Source: CAYGJN01 sp964350135 (lineage in GTDB: Bacteria > Bdellovibrionota > Bacteriovoracia > Bacteriovoracales > Bacteriovoracaceae). From it: a stretch of DNA of 20,404 nt. Of this stretch, positions 1 to 7,425 are shown in pieces. Position 1 is the stretch's first letter. The number at the start of each line of letters is the position of its first letter. The DNA is taken from NCBI GenBank assembly GCA_964350135.1, contig CAYGJN010000042.1:1-20404 (forward strand), written 5' to 3'. The notes beneath the pieces were generated by a model. The model was not told the DNA's origin and did not search any database. It saw only the letters and a program-made list of their open reading frames with translations. Made by a program: the position numbers and the translations under genes.

Positions 1-2
1 AG

Positions 3-134
3 AAAAAAACTGCAAATTTCACAACACTGAAACGATATCCCAGCTATAATAATATTAAGCGATGTCAGTCTTGGCCAGGTGGACTTATGGATGAGATAAA
101 CCAGGCCTTTTTAAAATCAAAAATTATTTCTTAA
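3..134 (+). CDS. C-terminal end of an unidentified protein (partial at left edge)
   Basis: An open frame runs from the left window edge to a TAA at 132-134 and encodes about 43 residues. The other two + strand frames are closed by stops within the first 50 bases. The peptide is basic, contains CQSWPGG about 20 residues from the end, and finishes MDEINQAFLKSKIIS, which reads like an ordinary amphipathic C-terminal helix. A terminator hairpin lies 25 bases after the stop, followed by the convergent rrf2-type gene, as expected for a true gene end. I do not recognise the family and too little is visible to assign a function. It could still be a chance open frame. Confidence 0.42.
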   Translation, partial: KKTANFTTLKRYPSYNNIKRCQSWPGGLMDEINQAFLKSKIIS

Positions 135-158
135 TTAAAATTTTTAAAACTTAGTAGC

Positions 159-185
159 AAAAAAAAGGGACTCAATAAGAGTCCC
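159..185. terminator. Bidirectional rho-independent terminator
   Basis: A perfect 7-bp stem (GGGACTC 167-173, loop AATAA, GAGTCCC 179-185) lies between two convergent genes. Read on the - strand it is followed by eight T (complement of the A run 159-166), a classic terminator for the rrf2-type gene ending at 212. Read on the + strand it is followed by AATTTTATTTTT, so it can also end the partial gene that stops at 134. Confidence 0.88.
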
Positions 186-211
186 AATTTTATTTTTAAT
201 GGAGTTTGGTT

Positions 212-736
212 TTATTGGTTAACTTCACCAAAAGTACTTCTTATAGAAGAAGTCATGTTAGAAGCAGCGTCACCACCAACAGTCGAGCTTTGCTCAGTGT
301 TTGTAGCAGCAGCGATTCCTTCATCTTTAGCTTTTCTCATAAGATCACCAAGAGATGTTGTTGCAAGATACTCTTGCATAATAACACCTAGGTTCTCAAA
401 ATAATTTTTAGAAAGTCTAAATTCAACTGTGTTTGCAGCTTCATCAGCATTTCCAAGAATATCACGAGCAGGATTAATATTTTCGCCTACACAATCAAGA
501 ACATCTTTGATTGAGATTTCGTCCATGTGGCGAGCTAGAACATAACCACCACCAGGTCCTCTAACAGACTTAACAGAATTACCATTTCTTAGTTTTCTGA
601 AAAGTTGCTCTAGGTAGTGAAGTGAAATGCTCTGACGATTAGAAATTTCTTGAAGTCTAACAGGGTTCCCATTAGAGTGAGCAGTTAAATCAAGCATTGC
701 TCTGACGGCGTAGCGCCCTTTCGAAGTAAGTCTCAT
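212..736 (-). CDS. Rrf2-family transcriptional regulator, IscR-like but without Fe-S cysteines
   Basis: This 174-residue winged-helix regulator is closest in sequence to IscR. The N-terminus (MRLTSKGRYAVRAML), the recognition segment (about 36-50, SISLHYLEQLFRKLR) and the wing (57-65, SVRGPGGGY) are nearly the IscR consensus. IscR senses Fe-S status through a 2Fe-2S cluster held by Cys92, Cys98, Cys104 and His107. Aligned without gaps, these positions here are Asp92, Asp98, Val104 and Arg107, and the only cysteine in the protein is Cys82. By inference it binds DNA as a constitutive apo-type repressor or senses something else. Residues 140-174 are a Ser/Thr/Ala-rich, probably disordered tail. 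The start is firm: GGAGG lies 7 nt before the ATG. It is monocistronic, ended by the terminator at 159-185. An Rrf2 protein is certain; its ligand is unknown. Confidence 0.93.
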   Translation of the reverse strand: MRLTSKGRYAVRAMLDLTAHSNGNPVRLQEISNRQSISLHYLEQLFRKLRNGNSVKSVRGPGGGYVLARHMDEISIKDVLDCVGENINPARDILGNADEAANTVEFRLSKNYFENLGVIMQEYLATTSLGDLMRKAKDEGIAAATNTEQSSTVGGDAASNMTSSIRSTFGEVNQ

Positions 737-799
737 TGTTCATCCTCCATAATAAAAAATTTAATAAACCCAATAACCAAGTATGTGTGAGGGTCTCTC

Positions 800-824
800 A
801 AAAACTACTGTCCTAGTAGTTTTT
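800..824. promoter_or_regulatory. 10-bp inverted repeat in the rrf2-type gene upstream region
   Basis: AAAAACTACT (800-809) and AGTAGTTTTT (815-824) form a perfect 10-bp stem with a 5-base loop, GTCCT. It lies 64 bases before the start of the Rrf2 gene, inside its likely 5' leader or promoter. It could be an operator for the Rrf2 dimer (autoregulation is common in the family) or an RNA hairpin. On the + strand it is followed by extra T and looks like a terminator, but no + strand gene ends nearby. The rest of 737-1049 has A/T runs at 911-928 and no gene that I can support. Confidence 0.45.
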
Positions 825-873
825 TTGATGAGCGCTGAAGTCCTACTTTGAACCTCAGTTATCGCCTAGAAAT

Positions 874-903
874 AGTATGACTTGATAAAGCAAATCACGT
901 CAA
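874..903 (-). promoter_or_regulatory. Weak sigma-70-type promoter candidate for the rrf2-type gene
   Basis: On the - strand TTGACG (898-903) is followed after 18 bases by CATACT (874-879). The -35 is good and the -10 is poor. It would give a leader of about 130 bases containing the 800-824 hairpin. Confidence 0.25.
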
Positions 904-1049
904 TCACTAAAATTCTTTTTTTTGATTTTTTTTCTCGGTATTTCGTATAACCTTGAAAAATGCCTGTACTTTCAATAAGTTACAAGAAAGTAAAATTTTT
1001 TGATCATGTATGTAAATCTGTACATGGTGCCAAAATGCTTGGCCGATTA

Positions 1050-1496
1050 TTATGAGCGGGTATGATAAGTGAGAGTATAATTTCTTGATCCGTTTTTCTC
1101 ATCTGACTCATTAAATAGTATTTCCATTTCAAAAAGTGACCACTCATTATCAAGTTCTTTTTCAATAAGTGACTTATAATCTTTTCCCCATTCAATAAAA
1201 AAATACTCTTTATTTTCTAAATAAAGATTTAACTCTAAATGTGAAAATTCATCTTTATTTTTTAATCGATAAAGATCTGCATGAACTGTATTACCGTACT
1301 CATTAACTAAAGAGTAACTAGGAGAATAAAGATCAAGTTCTGGAAAGAGACTTTTTAACAATGTTGTTTTACCTGAGCCAAGTTCACCCGTAAGTATAAC
1401 TGCGCTTGGGTTAGGTAAGAGATCTTTTAGTTCTTTTACCAAATGAGGAAGATCATCTTCGAAAACTTTTTTCCATTCAAATTGTTCACTTTGCAT
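1050..1496 (-). CDS. tsaE: tRNA threonylcarbamoyladenosine biosynthesis ATPase TsaE
   Basis: TsaE is the small P-loop ATPase that works with TsaB and TsaD to make the t6A37 modification on ANN-decoding tRNAs in the cytoplasm. The 148-residue length is usual. Visible motifs are the Walker A loop GELGSGKTT (37-45), the switch-like SPSYSLVNEY (58-67), HADLYRL (72-78) and IEWG (101-104, where most members have IEWPE). The start ATG lies inside the end of nnr (11-nt overlap), so translation is probably coupled. The nnr-tsaE pairing is a familiar bacterial gene order. It is the last gene of the operon. About 300 bases follow before the next gene, with only weak stems and T-rich stretches and no convincing terminator. 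Family assignment is confident. Confidence 0.93.
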   Translation of the reverse strand: MQSEQFEWKKVFEDDLPHLVKELKDLLPNPSAVILTGELGSGKTTLLKSLFPELDLYSPSYSLVNEYGNTVHADLYRLKNKDEFSHLELNLYLENKEYFFIEWGKDYKSLIEKELDNEWSLFEMEILFNESDEKNGSRNYTLTYHTRS

Positions 1497-3090
1497 TTTT
1501 TAAACTCTGCTTATGCTCTTGAACTGCCTTAAAAGCATTATGAAGATTATTAATAATTGACCAAGCTGTCATGGCCCTTGGACCATTTTGTTCAGCAGCA
1601 AATTTGCCGGCCAATGAATGTATGTATAAACCAAAGCAAGTAGTTGCATCCCAATCATTATTCATAAAAGAAATATTAAATTTTTGATTATGTGTTTGTG
1701 CTTGGGCCATAAGACCGCCAAGTATACCTGCTAATACATCACCTGAGCCACCAGTGGCCATGCCTGCATTTGGCATATAATTTATATAAATCTCTCCAGT
1801 AGGCATTCCCAAATAAGATCCAGGGCCTTTTAAAAGAACATAGCAATTAATTTGATCTACTAACTCTCTTAAATTATCAACAGGATTCGCTTCTACTTCT
1901 GCAATCGATTTATTTGTAAGCATTGCAAACTCCCCTAGATGCGGAGTTAAAATTGTAGGGGTTGTTCTTCCTTTTAAAAGTTTAGCGTCGTCTTTTAAAT
2001 TAAGAGCATTAATAGCGTCTGCATCTAAAACGATTGGTCCTCGAAAACGTAATAAAACCTCAAGCACTAATTGTCTTACTCTTGGACGTTTGCCAAGACC
2101 AGGGCCAATCACAATATTATCAAAAAGTTCAGTTTGTTTTACCAATTCTTTTAAAGCTTCAAAGTCATCAGGGATATAGCGAGACATAAGCTCAGGATTA
2201 AGCTTCATACAAAGCTCATCATAACTATCTTCCCATGTAGCAACAGTAATAAGACCAGATCCTGTTTTAAGCGCACCATTTGAAGCTAATATGGCCGCTC
2301 CAGTTTGACCTTTACAACCACCAATAACTAAAGTGTGACCAAAAGAGTTCTTATGAGCAAAATTGTTTCTTTTACCTAGAATCCTGGCCATAAAATCCAT
2401 TGAAATTAAATTTTTATTTCCGTTAGAGATAAGTTTTCTTGGAAAACCTGCTTTAACATCAATAACTTCCCCAACATGCTTGGCCCCGTTGTTTGAATAA
2501 TAACCAATCTTAGGGACCCCTACGGCAATTGTATAATCCGCTTTAAGAGCTATACCATCCGTTCCACCATTATCGCCAAGAACACCTGTAGGCATATCCA
2601 CAGCAACAGCAATATCAGCTCTTTCATTTACAGTTCTTATAATATCAGAAATAGAATTTGATAATGGAACTCTAACTCCTGTCCCAAAAATTGCATCTAT
2701 CACAAAATAATGATCTTGAGTGTCGTTAAAATAACTCTTAACTTCATCAGAGCTTTTAACCTCACTAATCTTTACACCAAGTCCGTGGGCAAGTTTGGCC
2801 TGTCTTCTTAACTCACTAGAGCATTCTGTCTGATCAAAGAGCATAAAGGCACGCACTCTATACCCATACTCAGTAAGGTGGCGACCTATGGACAGTCCAT
2901 CAGCGCCGTTATTACCTTTACCAATTAGTAAAATAAGCTCACCGTAATCATTCGATTTTAGAAAAAGATGATGTAATTTATGGGCACCTCGAATACCAAC
3001 GTTTTCAATAATGATGGACTCATCAAGACCGAACTCCTCTGATGAAATCTTTTCGATTTCTTTCATCTCTTTAGTATTAACAACTCTCAT
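1486..3090 (-). CDS. nnr: Bifunctional NAD(P)H-hydrate repair enzyme (epimerase/dehydratase)
   Basis: Nnr repairs hydrated NADH and NADPH. The N-terminal YjeF_N domain epimerises R- and S-NAD(P)HX, and the C-terminal ribokinase-like domain dehydrates S-NAD(P)HX using ADP. At 534 residues both domains are complete. In the first are GKGNNGADG (57-65), VIDAIFGTGV (130-139) and DMPTGVLGDNGG (165-176). In the second are VIGGCKGQTGAAILA (255-269), VIGPGLG (327-333), LDADAIN (355-361), LTPHLGEFAML (381-391) and NAGMATGGSGDVLAGI (441-456), with the catalytic Asp of GSGD at 451. It starts on an ATGA overlap with the pdxJ stop and overlaps tsaE by 11 nt, so it is translationally coupled on both sides. 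Family assignment is confident. Confidence 0.95.
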   Translation of the reverse strand: MRVVNTKEMKEIEKISSEEFGLDESIIIENVGIRGAHKLHHLFLKSNDYGELILLIGKGNNGADGLSIGRHLTEYGYRVRAFMLFDQTECSSELRRQAKLAHGLGVKISEVKSSDEVKSYFNDTQDHYFVIDAIFGTGVRVPLSNSISDIIRTVNERADIAVAVDMPTGVLGDNGGTDGIALKADYTIAVGVPKIGYYSNNGAKHVGEVIDVKAGFPRKLISNGNKNLISMDFMARILGKRNNFAHKNSFGHTLVIGGCKGQTGAAILASNGALKTGSGLITVATWEDSYDELCMKLNPELMSRYIPDDFEALKELVKQTELFDNIVIGPGLGKRPRVRQLVLEVLLRFRGPIVLDADAINALNLKDDAKLLKGRTTPTILTPHLGEFAMLTNKSIAEVEANPVDNLRELVDQINCYVLLKGPGSYLGMPTGEIYINYMPNAGMATGGSGDVLAGILGGLMAQAQTHNQKFNISFMNNDWDATTCFGLYIHSLAGKFAAEQNGPRAMTAWSIINNLHNAFKAVQEHKQSLKNAK

Positions 3091-3842
3091 TTTATTACCT
3101 CATAATTTAAAAATAATTTTTTCAAATCTGATACTACTTGACCTAGGCCTTTAAATACTGACTCGCAAATTATCCAATGACCAATATTATATTCTTCAAA
3201 GCAGCCAAGCTCAAGCAAGGGAAGAACAGACTGGTTGGTTAATCCATGCCCAGCATGACAGCCTATTTTAAACTTATTCAACTCCTGTTGAGCAAAAGAA
3301 AAAGAGTTTAAATCTTTTTCATAAGATATTTGATTGATAAAATTTTTAGCAAAACATCCTGTGTGAATCTCTACGGCCTCAACCTCTAGTTTTTGAGCAA
3401 GTCTAAGAGTTAGGGGATCTGATTCTAGAAAAAGTGAAATCTTTGACTGCTTAGATTTTAATCTAATAAGAGATATGGCCGACTCAATTCTTTGGAATTG
3501 ATCCTTGCTCTTAAGATCAAGTCCACCTTCTGTTGTTTGTTCTTCTCTTTTTTCAGGAACTAAACACACCCATTCTGGAGCTAAGTCACAAGCAATATTA
3601 ATAATTTCAGGATGTGAACCCATTTCAAAGTTTAAAGGTTTGTTAAATTTATCAGTAATTTTTTTGATTTCAAAAACGTCTGAATCTTGAATATGCCTTC
3701 TATCTTCACGAAGATGTATGGTTATTTGATCGGCACCTGATTCTAAACTTATTTTAGCTGCATCAGTTAACCGAGGATAGAACTCACCTCTTGCCTGCCT
3801 CAAAGTCGCAATATGATCAATATTTACACCAAGCCTAATCAT
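3087..3842 (-). CDS. pdxJ: Pyridoxine 5'-phosphate synthase
   Basis: PdxJ condenses 1-deoxy-D-xylulose 5-phosphate with 3-amino-1-hydroxyacetone 1-phosphate to give pyridoxine 5'-phosphate, the last ring-forming step of DXP-dependent vitamin B6 synthesis. The 251-residue TIM barrel has the expected signatures: LGVNIDHIATLRQARG (4-19), ITIHLREDRRHIQD (40-53, with His43 and Arg45), the Glu73 region NFEM, VCLVPEKREEQTTEGGLDL (92-110), EIHTGCFA (158-165), GCHAGHG (194-200) and NIGHWIICESVFKGL (219-233). The glmM stop TAA is immediately followed by its ATG with no gap. Its stop overlaps the nnr start by 4 nt. This fixes the start and places it in the same operon. Family assignment is confident. 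Confidence 0.96.
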   Translation of the reverse strand: MIRLGVNIDHIATLRQARGEFYPRLTDAAKISLESGADQITIHLREDRRHIQDSDVFEIKKITDKFNKPLNFEMGSHPEIINIACDLAPEWVCLVPEKREEQTTEGGLDLKSKDQFQRIESAISLIRLKSKQSKISLFLESDPLTLRLAQKLEVEAVEIHTGCFAKNFINQISYEKDLNSFSFAQQELNKFKIGCHAGHGLTNQSVLPLLELGCFEEYNIGHWIICESVFKGLGQVVSDLKKLFLNYEVIK

Positions 3843-5213
3843 TTAATTCAAAGACTGCTTAACAACTTGGGCCAAGTCTTCACAAACATCATCAACAAGT
3901 TGAGAGTCTTCTCCTTCTACCATTACTCGGGCCAGAGGTTCTGTTCCTGAGTACCTTAAAAGAACACGACCTTTATCACCCAATTTCTTTTGGTTTTTAT
4001 CTAATGAACTTTTTATCTGTGGTACTTCTTCGAAACTTGGCTTCTTTTTTACATTTATGTTTTTTAGTACTTGAGGATACAGTTTTATATCTCTGGCCAA
4101 TTCACTAATAGGTTTCCCATAATACTTCATACATTCGAGCACTTTTAAAGCTGAAATTATGCCATCCCCTGTGGTTGAATAATTTTTAAAAACTAAATGT
4201 CCTGAAGGCTCTCCTCCAAAAACGGCTCCACTATTAAGCATACGTTCAACTATATAGCGATCCCCAACATTTGTTCTAAAAAATGATATACCCTGTTGTT
4301 TGAGGTAATCTTCTAAACCAAGATTACTCATAACTGTTCCTACAACCTCCAAGCCTTTTCCTAATTGCTTAGTATCCAGAAAATAACGGGCCAAGACACC
4401 AATTAATTGATCACCATCAACTAAATCACCATTTTCATCTATAACAGCTAACCTATCTGCATCTCCATCAAATGCAAAACCAACATCGGCCCTATACTCT
4501 TTGACTTTTTCACCACAGTGATGAGGATGCAATGATCCGCAATCAAGATTAATATTTTGTCCATTTGGAGAAATACCAATGGATTTTACTTCAGCGCCCA
4601 TTTCACTAAAAATCATAGGAGCAACTCTATAGCTGGCCCCATTTGCACAATCAATGACTATTCTTAGCCCTTCTAGAGATTCATCAAGAATAAAAGCTGA
4701 TTTAGCATAAACAATATATCGACCGATGACTTCATCTAATCGTTTTGTTTTTCCAAGTTTGTCCTCAAGAGGAGTTGGAATAGATTCGGGGTTTAAAATC
4801 ATCTCTTCTAAAACTAGTTCAACTTCATCGGGAAGCTTATGTCCGGTTCTATCAAAAATCTTGATACCATTATCTGAATACTTATTATGTGAAGCTGAAA
4901 TCATCACACCGGCCTGAGCCCGCATACTTTGGACACAAAATGCAACTCCAGGAGTTGGGAATGGTCCTGTCAAAATAGCAAAGCCACCTTGCGAACATAC
5001 ACCAGCAGCGAAGGCCTGCTCTAGCATATAGCAGCTAAGTCTTGTATCTTTACCTATAATAATTAAAGGTCGTTCTTGAGCTTTTTCTTTTTGAAAGAAG
5101 TAAGTCACGGCCCGACCAAGTCGAGTAGCAATTTCACAGGTCATAGGATAAATATTAGCTTTGCCTCTAATGCCATCAGTACCAAACAATTTTCTTACTT
5201 TGCTTTTTTTCAT
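3843..5213 (-). CDS. glmM: Phosphoglucosamine mutase
   Basis: GlmM interconverts glucosamine 6-phosphate and glucosamine 1-phosphate, feeding UDP-GlcNAc for peptidoglycan and lipopolysaccharide. The 456-residue protein has all four phosphohexomutase signatures: FGTDGIRG (10-17), ISASHN (105-110) with the phosphoserine at Ser108, the metal loop DGDADR (249-254), the sugar-binding loop GGEPSGH (333-339), and the phosphate-binding RYSGTEPLARVMVEG (420-434). AAGGAAGAT precedes the ATG. A short inverted repeat (TCCTT 5220-5224, AAGGA 5232-5236) could partly hide that ribosome site in the mRNA. It lies directly downstream of cdaA-cdaR, the arrangement known from Gram-positive bacteria, where GlmM binds CdaA and restrains c-di-AMP synthesis. 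The same control is inferred here. Confidence 0.97.
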   Translation of the reverse strand: MKKSKVRKLFGTDGIRGKANIYPMTCEIATRLGRAVTYFFQKEKAQERPLIIIGKDTRLSCYMLEQAFAAGVCSQGGFAILTGPFPTPGVAFCVQSMRAQAGVMISASHNKYSDNGIKIFDRTGHKLPDEVELVLEEMILNPESIPTPLEDKLGKTKRLDEVIGRYIVYAKSAFILDESLEGLRIVIDCANGASYRVAPMIFSEMGAEVKSIGISPNGQNINLDCGSLHPHHCGEKVKEYRADVGFAFDGDADRLAVIDENGDLVDGDQLIGVLARYFLDTKQLGKGLEVVGTVMSNLGLEDYLKQQGISFFRTNVGDRYIVERMLNSGAVFGGEPSGHLVFKNYSTTGDGIISALKVLECMKYYGKPISELARDIKLYPQVLKNINVKKKPSFEEVPQIKSSLDKNQKKLGDKGRVLLRYSGTEPLARVMVEGEDSQLVDDVCEDLAQVVKQSLN

Positions 5214-5260
5214 ATATCTTCCTTAAAACTGAAGGATACTATCAAATAAATTTGAAAAGA

Positions 5261-6160
5261 TCACTTAAGGTTTACCCATATTTCAGAAGGATTGATTTTC
5301 ATAAGATGAACTCCTTCTTTAAGTTTTGCACTAAGCTCTATTTTAACTTTACCTTTAGCTCCATTAGGAATATCAGCTATTACTTGAACATCCTTATGCG
5401 TAATTTTCATATTCTCATCATCTAAGAAAACTAATAGTGAGACTTTCCTATGACTTGCACTACGCACCGTAGAAGAAGAAAGAAAACGGATAGGTACTTC
5501 ATTAATTGTAGAATTAACCTCTTTAGGCACTACTCTATACTCAAATATGACAGGGTCCTTGATGACAATATCTATTGTCTGATCAAGATCAAGGAAATTG
5601 AGTTCTTCTTGTCCTTGCCCATCAATTTTACCTAAATCCACAGGTCTTGTTTGAATCCTTGATAATGAACTTAGTACTTTTTTAGATCCCCGAACTTCAA
5701 TATTTGTAGGTCGCACTCTTGTATAAACAATTCTTCTATTCTCATTGATTTGCCCCACCAAATTAAGATGAATAGGAATCGTTTTTGTCGTAGATTCACC
5801 TAATACTACTTTTAGTTTTCTAACCTCAAATTTTTCAACCTCAACTCCCAAAGGAAGTGGTAGATAAGATTCATTAAGCTCAATTCTATAATTTTGACCT
5901 TTTAATTTTTTTTCAAAATTAAGATCTATTCTAATTTTATCATCTCTTTGGCTCATTGTTCTAATAAATGCTTTTGGCCCTTTAAAAGTTACCTTCATCT
6001 CTTTAAGAGGTGCTTTATTAAATGACATACCTTTTGGTAATATGTACTCAATACCAATAGTATGTTCTTCAACAACAGGCTCAGAATTAAGAACATAAAA
6101 CCAAAGCCCTACGGCAAATATTACTGAAAAGAATTTTAATAAGTTCTTATTAACTTGCAT
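5261..6160 (-). CDS. cdaR: CdaR-like YbbR-domain protein, c-di-AMP cyclase regulator
   Basis: A 299-residue membrane-anchored protein. One N-terminal transmembrane segment (about 8-25, LKFFSVIFAVGLWFYVL) is followed by an extracytoplasmic part rich in beta strands. The anchor with LWFYVLNSE, followed by repeats containing VPIRF/IPIHL-type strands and PTNIEVRGSKK (151-161), is typical of YbbR domains. Three repeats fit the length: about 30-115, 125-210 and 220-299. In known systems CdaR binds CdaA across the membrane and modulates it. It starts one base after the cdaA stop and is followed by glmM. The YbbR assignment rests on the anchor, the repeat pattern and the position; individual repeats are divergent. 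Confidence 0.88.
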   Translation of the reverse strand: MQVNKNLLKFFSVIFAVGLWFYVLNSEPVVEEHTIGIEYILPKGMSFNKAPLKEMKVTFKGPKAFIRTMSQRDDKIRIDLNFEKKLKGQNYRIELNESYLPLPLGVEVEKFEVRKLKVVLGESTTKTIPIHLNLVGQINENRRIVYTRVRPTNIEVRGSKKVLSSLSRIQTRPVDLGKIDGQGQEELNFLDLDQTIDIVIKDPVIFEYRVVPKEVNSTINEVPIRFLSSSTVRSASHRKVSLLVFLDDENMKITHKDVQVIADIPNGAKGKVKIELSAKLKEGVHLMKINPSEIWVNLK

Positions 6161-6161
6161 A

Positions 6162-6923
6162 TTAACTCTTTAAATTCTTATAAAGTGAAAGTTTAAGCTC
6201 TGATGCATCCTTAATTGGATAATAACTTCCACTCTTACAAAGATTAATTTTTCCTGATTCTTCACTAACGGTAACAACAAGAGCATCTGTACCCTCTGTC
6301 ACTCCTATGGCGGCCCTATGGCGAGTTCCAAATTTTTTATCAAGCTCAAGACTTTTACTTAGAGGAAGAAAACAGCCTGCTGCTTTAATTTTATTATTTC
6401 CTAAGATAATGGCTCCATCATGCAAAGGAGAATTATTTTGAAATAATGTATAAATAATATCTGAGTGAATCTCACTATAAAGAGTGGTACCAGTTTGTGA
6501 ATAGTTTAATAAACCATTTTTTCTTTCAAAAACTATAAGGGCACCTGTTTTTTCTTTGCTAAGAGCATTAACCGCTTCAACTACTTCTTCAATTTCATTT
6601 TGTTTTCCATCTGATTTTCTTTTTAATAGAGGGTTAACTGCCCCAACATTTACAAGGGCACTTCTAATATGGTCTTGAAATAAAATAACCAGGATCAAAA
6701 AGAAAGAATCAAAAAAATGAGAAAGAACCCAATTAAGAGCATAGAAACGATAGCGAACACTTAATCCAAACAAGATAAATAATGCTGCAATCCCTAACAT
6801 CATCTGAACAGCTCTCGTTCCTCGGATGATAGTTAAGAATTGATAGATAATAATTGATACTATAAAAATATCAACAAAATCTGAAAACTTTAAATGCCCA
6901 AGTATATTATAAAATTGTTCCAT
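6162..6923 (-). CDS. cdaA: Diadenylate cyclase CdaA (c-di-AMP synthase)
   Basis: CdaA makes cyclic di-AMP from two ATP. The 253-residue protein has the standard CdaA plan. Three membrane segments (about 16-32, 39-55 and 66-83) are followed by a short coiled linker and a DAC domain (about 110-225). The signature DGA (169-171, in LHDGAIILGNNKI) and RHR (201-203, in GTRHRAAIG) motifs are intact, followed by VTEGTDALVVTVSEESG, so it should be active. It is the first gene of the cdaA-cdaR-glmM-pdxJ-nnr-tsaE operon. No Shine-Dalgarno site is visible before the ATG; the preceding bases are ATTTATAAT. The gene starts divergently from yjbQ with 88 bases between them. A TATAAA (6978-6983 on the - strand) is a possible -10, but no well-spaced -35 is seen. 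Confidence 0.96.
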   Translation of the reverse strand: MEQFYNILGHLKFSDFVDIFIVSIIIYQFLTIIRGTRAVQMMLGIAALFILFGLSVRYRFYALNWVLSHFFDSFFLILVILFQDHIRSALVNVGAVNPLLKRKSDGKQNEIEEVVEAVNALSKEKTGALIVFERKNGLLNYSQTGTTLYSEIHSDIIYTLFQNNSPLHDGAIILGNNKIKAAGCFLPLSKSLELDKKFGTRHRAAIGVTEGTDALVVTVSEESGKINLCKSGSYYPIKDASELKLSLYKNLKS

Positions 6924-6958
6924 ATTATAAATACTTATCGATTTTAAAGGGCCCTAGA

Positions 6959-6987
6959 TTGAAATCAATAGAAGAGTTTTATAGAAT
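6959..6987 (+). promoter_or_regulatory. Sigma-70-type promoter for the yjbQ-family gene
   Basis: TTGAAA (6959-6964), a 17-base spacer and TAGAAT (6982-6987) match the housekeeping consensus at 5/6 and 5/6 with ideal spacing. Transcription would start near 6994, leaving a leader of about 18 bases. Confidence 0.55.
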
Positions 6988-7011
6988 GAGAAAAAACTTC
7001 CAAGGCAGAAT

Positions 7012-7425
7012 ATGATTACAGATATAATGATTAGTACTAGAGGTGAAAGCTTTGTTGATATTACAGACTTAGTGAAGAGAAAACTTGAAAGTACTACGGC
7101 CAACAAGTCGGGTATTCTTGTTCTCTATATTGTTCACACAAGTTGTGCATTAACAATCAACGAAGCTTTTGATAGTAGCGCAAAAGAAGATATGCAAAAC
7201 TTCTTAAAGCACCTTGCACCAAGGAATTTAAGTTTTATCACACACGATGCAGAGGGAGCTGACGACTCTCCTTCACATATGAAGTCTCTGCTTTTAAATC
7301 AAAATCTTGTTATTCCTATCGAAAAGGGATCTTTAGTTATGGGAACATGGCAAGGAATCTATCTCTGTGAATTTAGAGATCGTGCCCATGAAAGAAAAGT
7401 TCTCATTAAATTCATAGAAGGTTAA
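7012..7425 (+). CDS. YjbQ family (UPF0047) protein
   Basis: A complete single-domain YjbQ/UPF0047 protein of 137 residues. The three family signatures are present: HTSCALTINE (42-51), HDAEGADDSPSHMKS (78-92) and GSLVMGTWQGIYLCEFRD (106-123). E. coli YjbQ has been reported to have weak thiamin phosphate synthase activity, and the conserved His/Asp/Glu residues resemble a metal site. The physiological role is not settled. AAGG at 7002-7005 precedes the chosen ATG; a second in-frame ATG lies at 7027. Its stop codon lies in the palindrome TTAA (7422-7425), which also supplies the stop of the convergent regulator gene. Family is confident, function is not. Confidence 0.9.
   Translation: MITDIMISTRGESFVDITDLVKRKLESTTANKSGILVLYIVHTSCALTINEAFDSSAKEDMQNFLKHLAPRNLSFITHDAEGADDSPSHMKSLLLNQNLVIPIEKGSLVMGTWQGIYLCEFRDRAHERKVLIKFIEG

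Noticed and set aside
1012..1050. Sigma-28-like GGCCGATTA on the + strand after tsaE
   Set aside because: The only upstream TAAA is about 25 bases away instead of 15, and no + strand gene follows.
1004..1195. 63-residue - strand open frame overlapping tsaE
   Set aside because: It is an out-of-frame shadow of tsaE with no ribosome site and no protein-like features.
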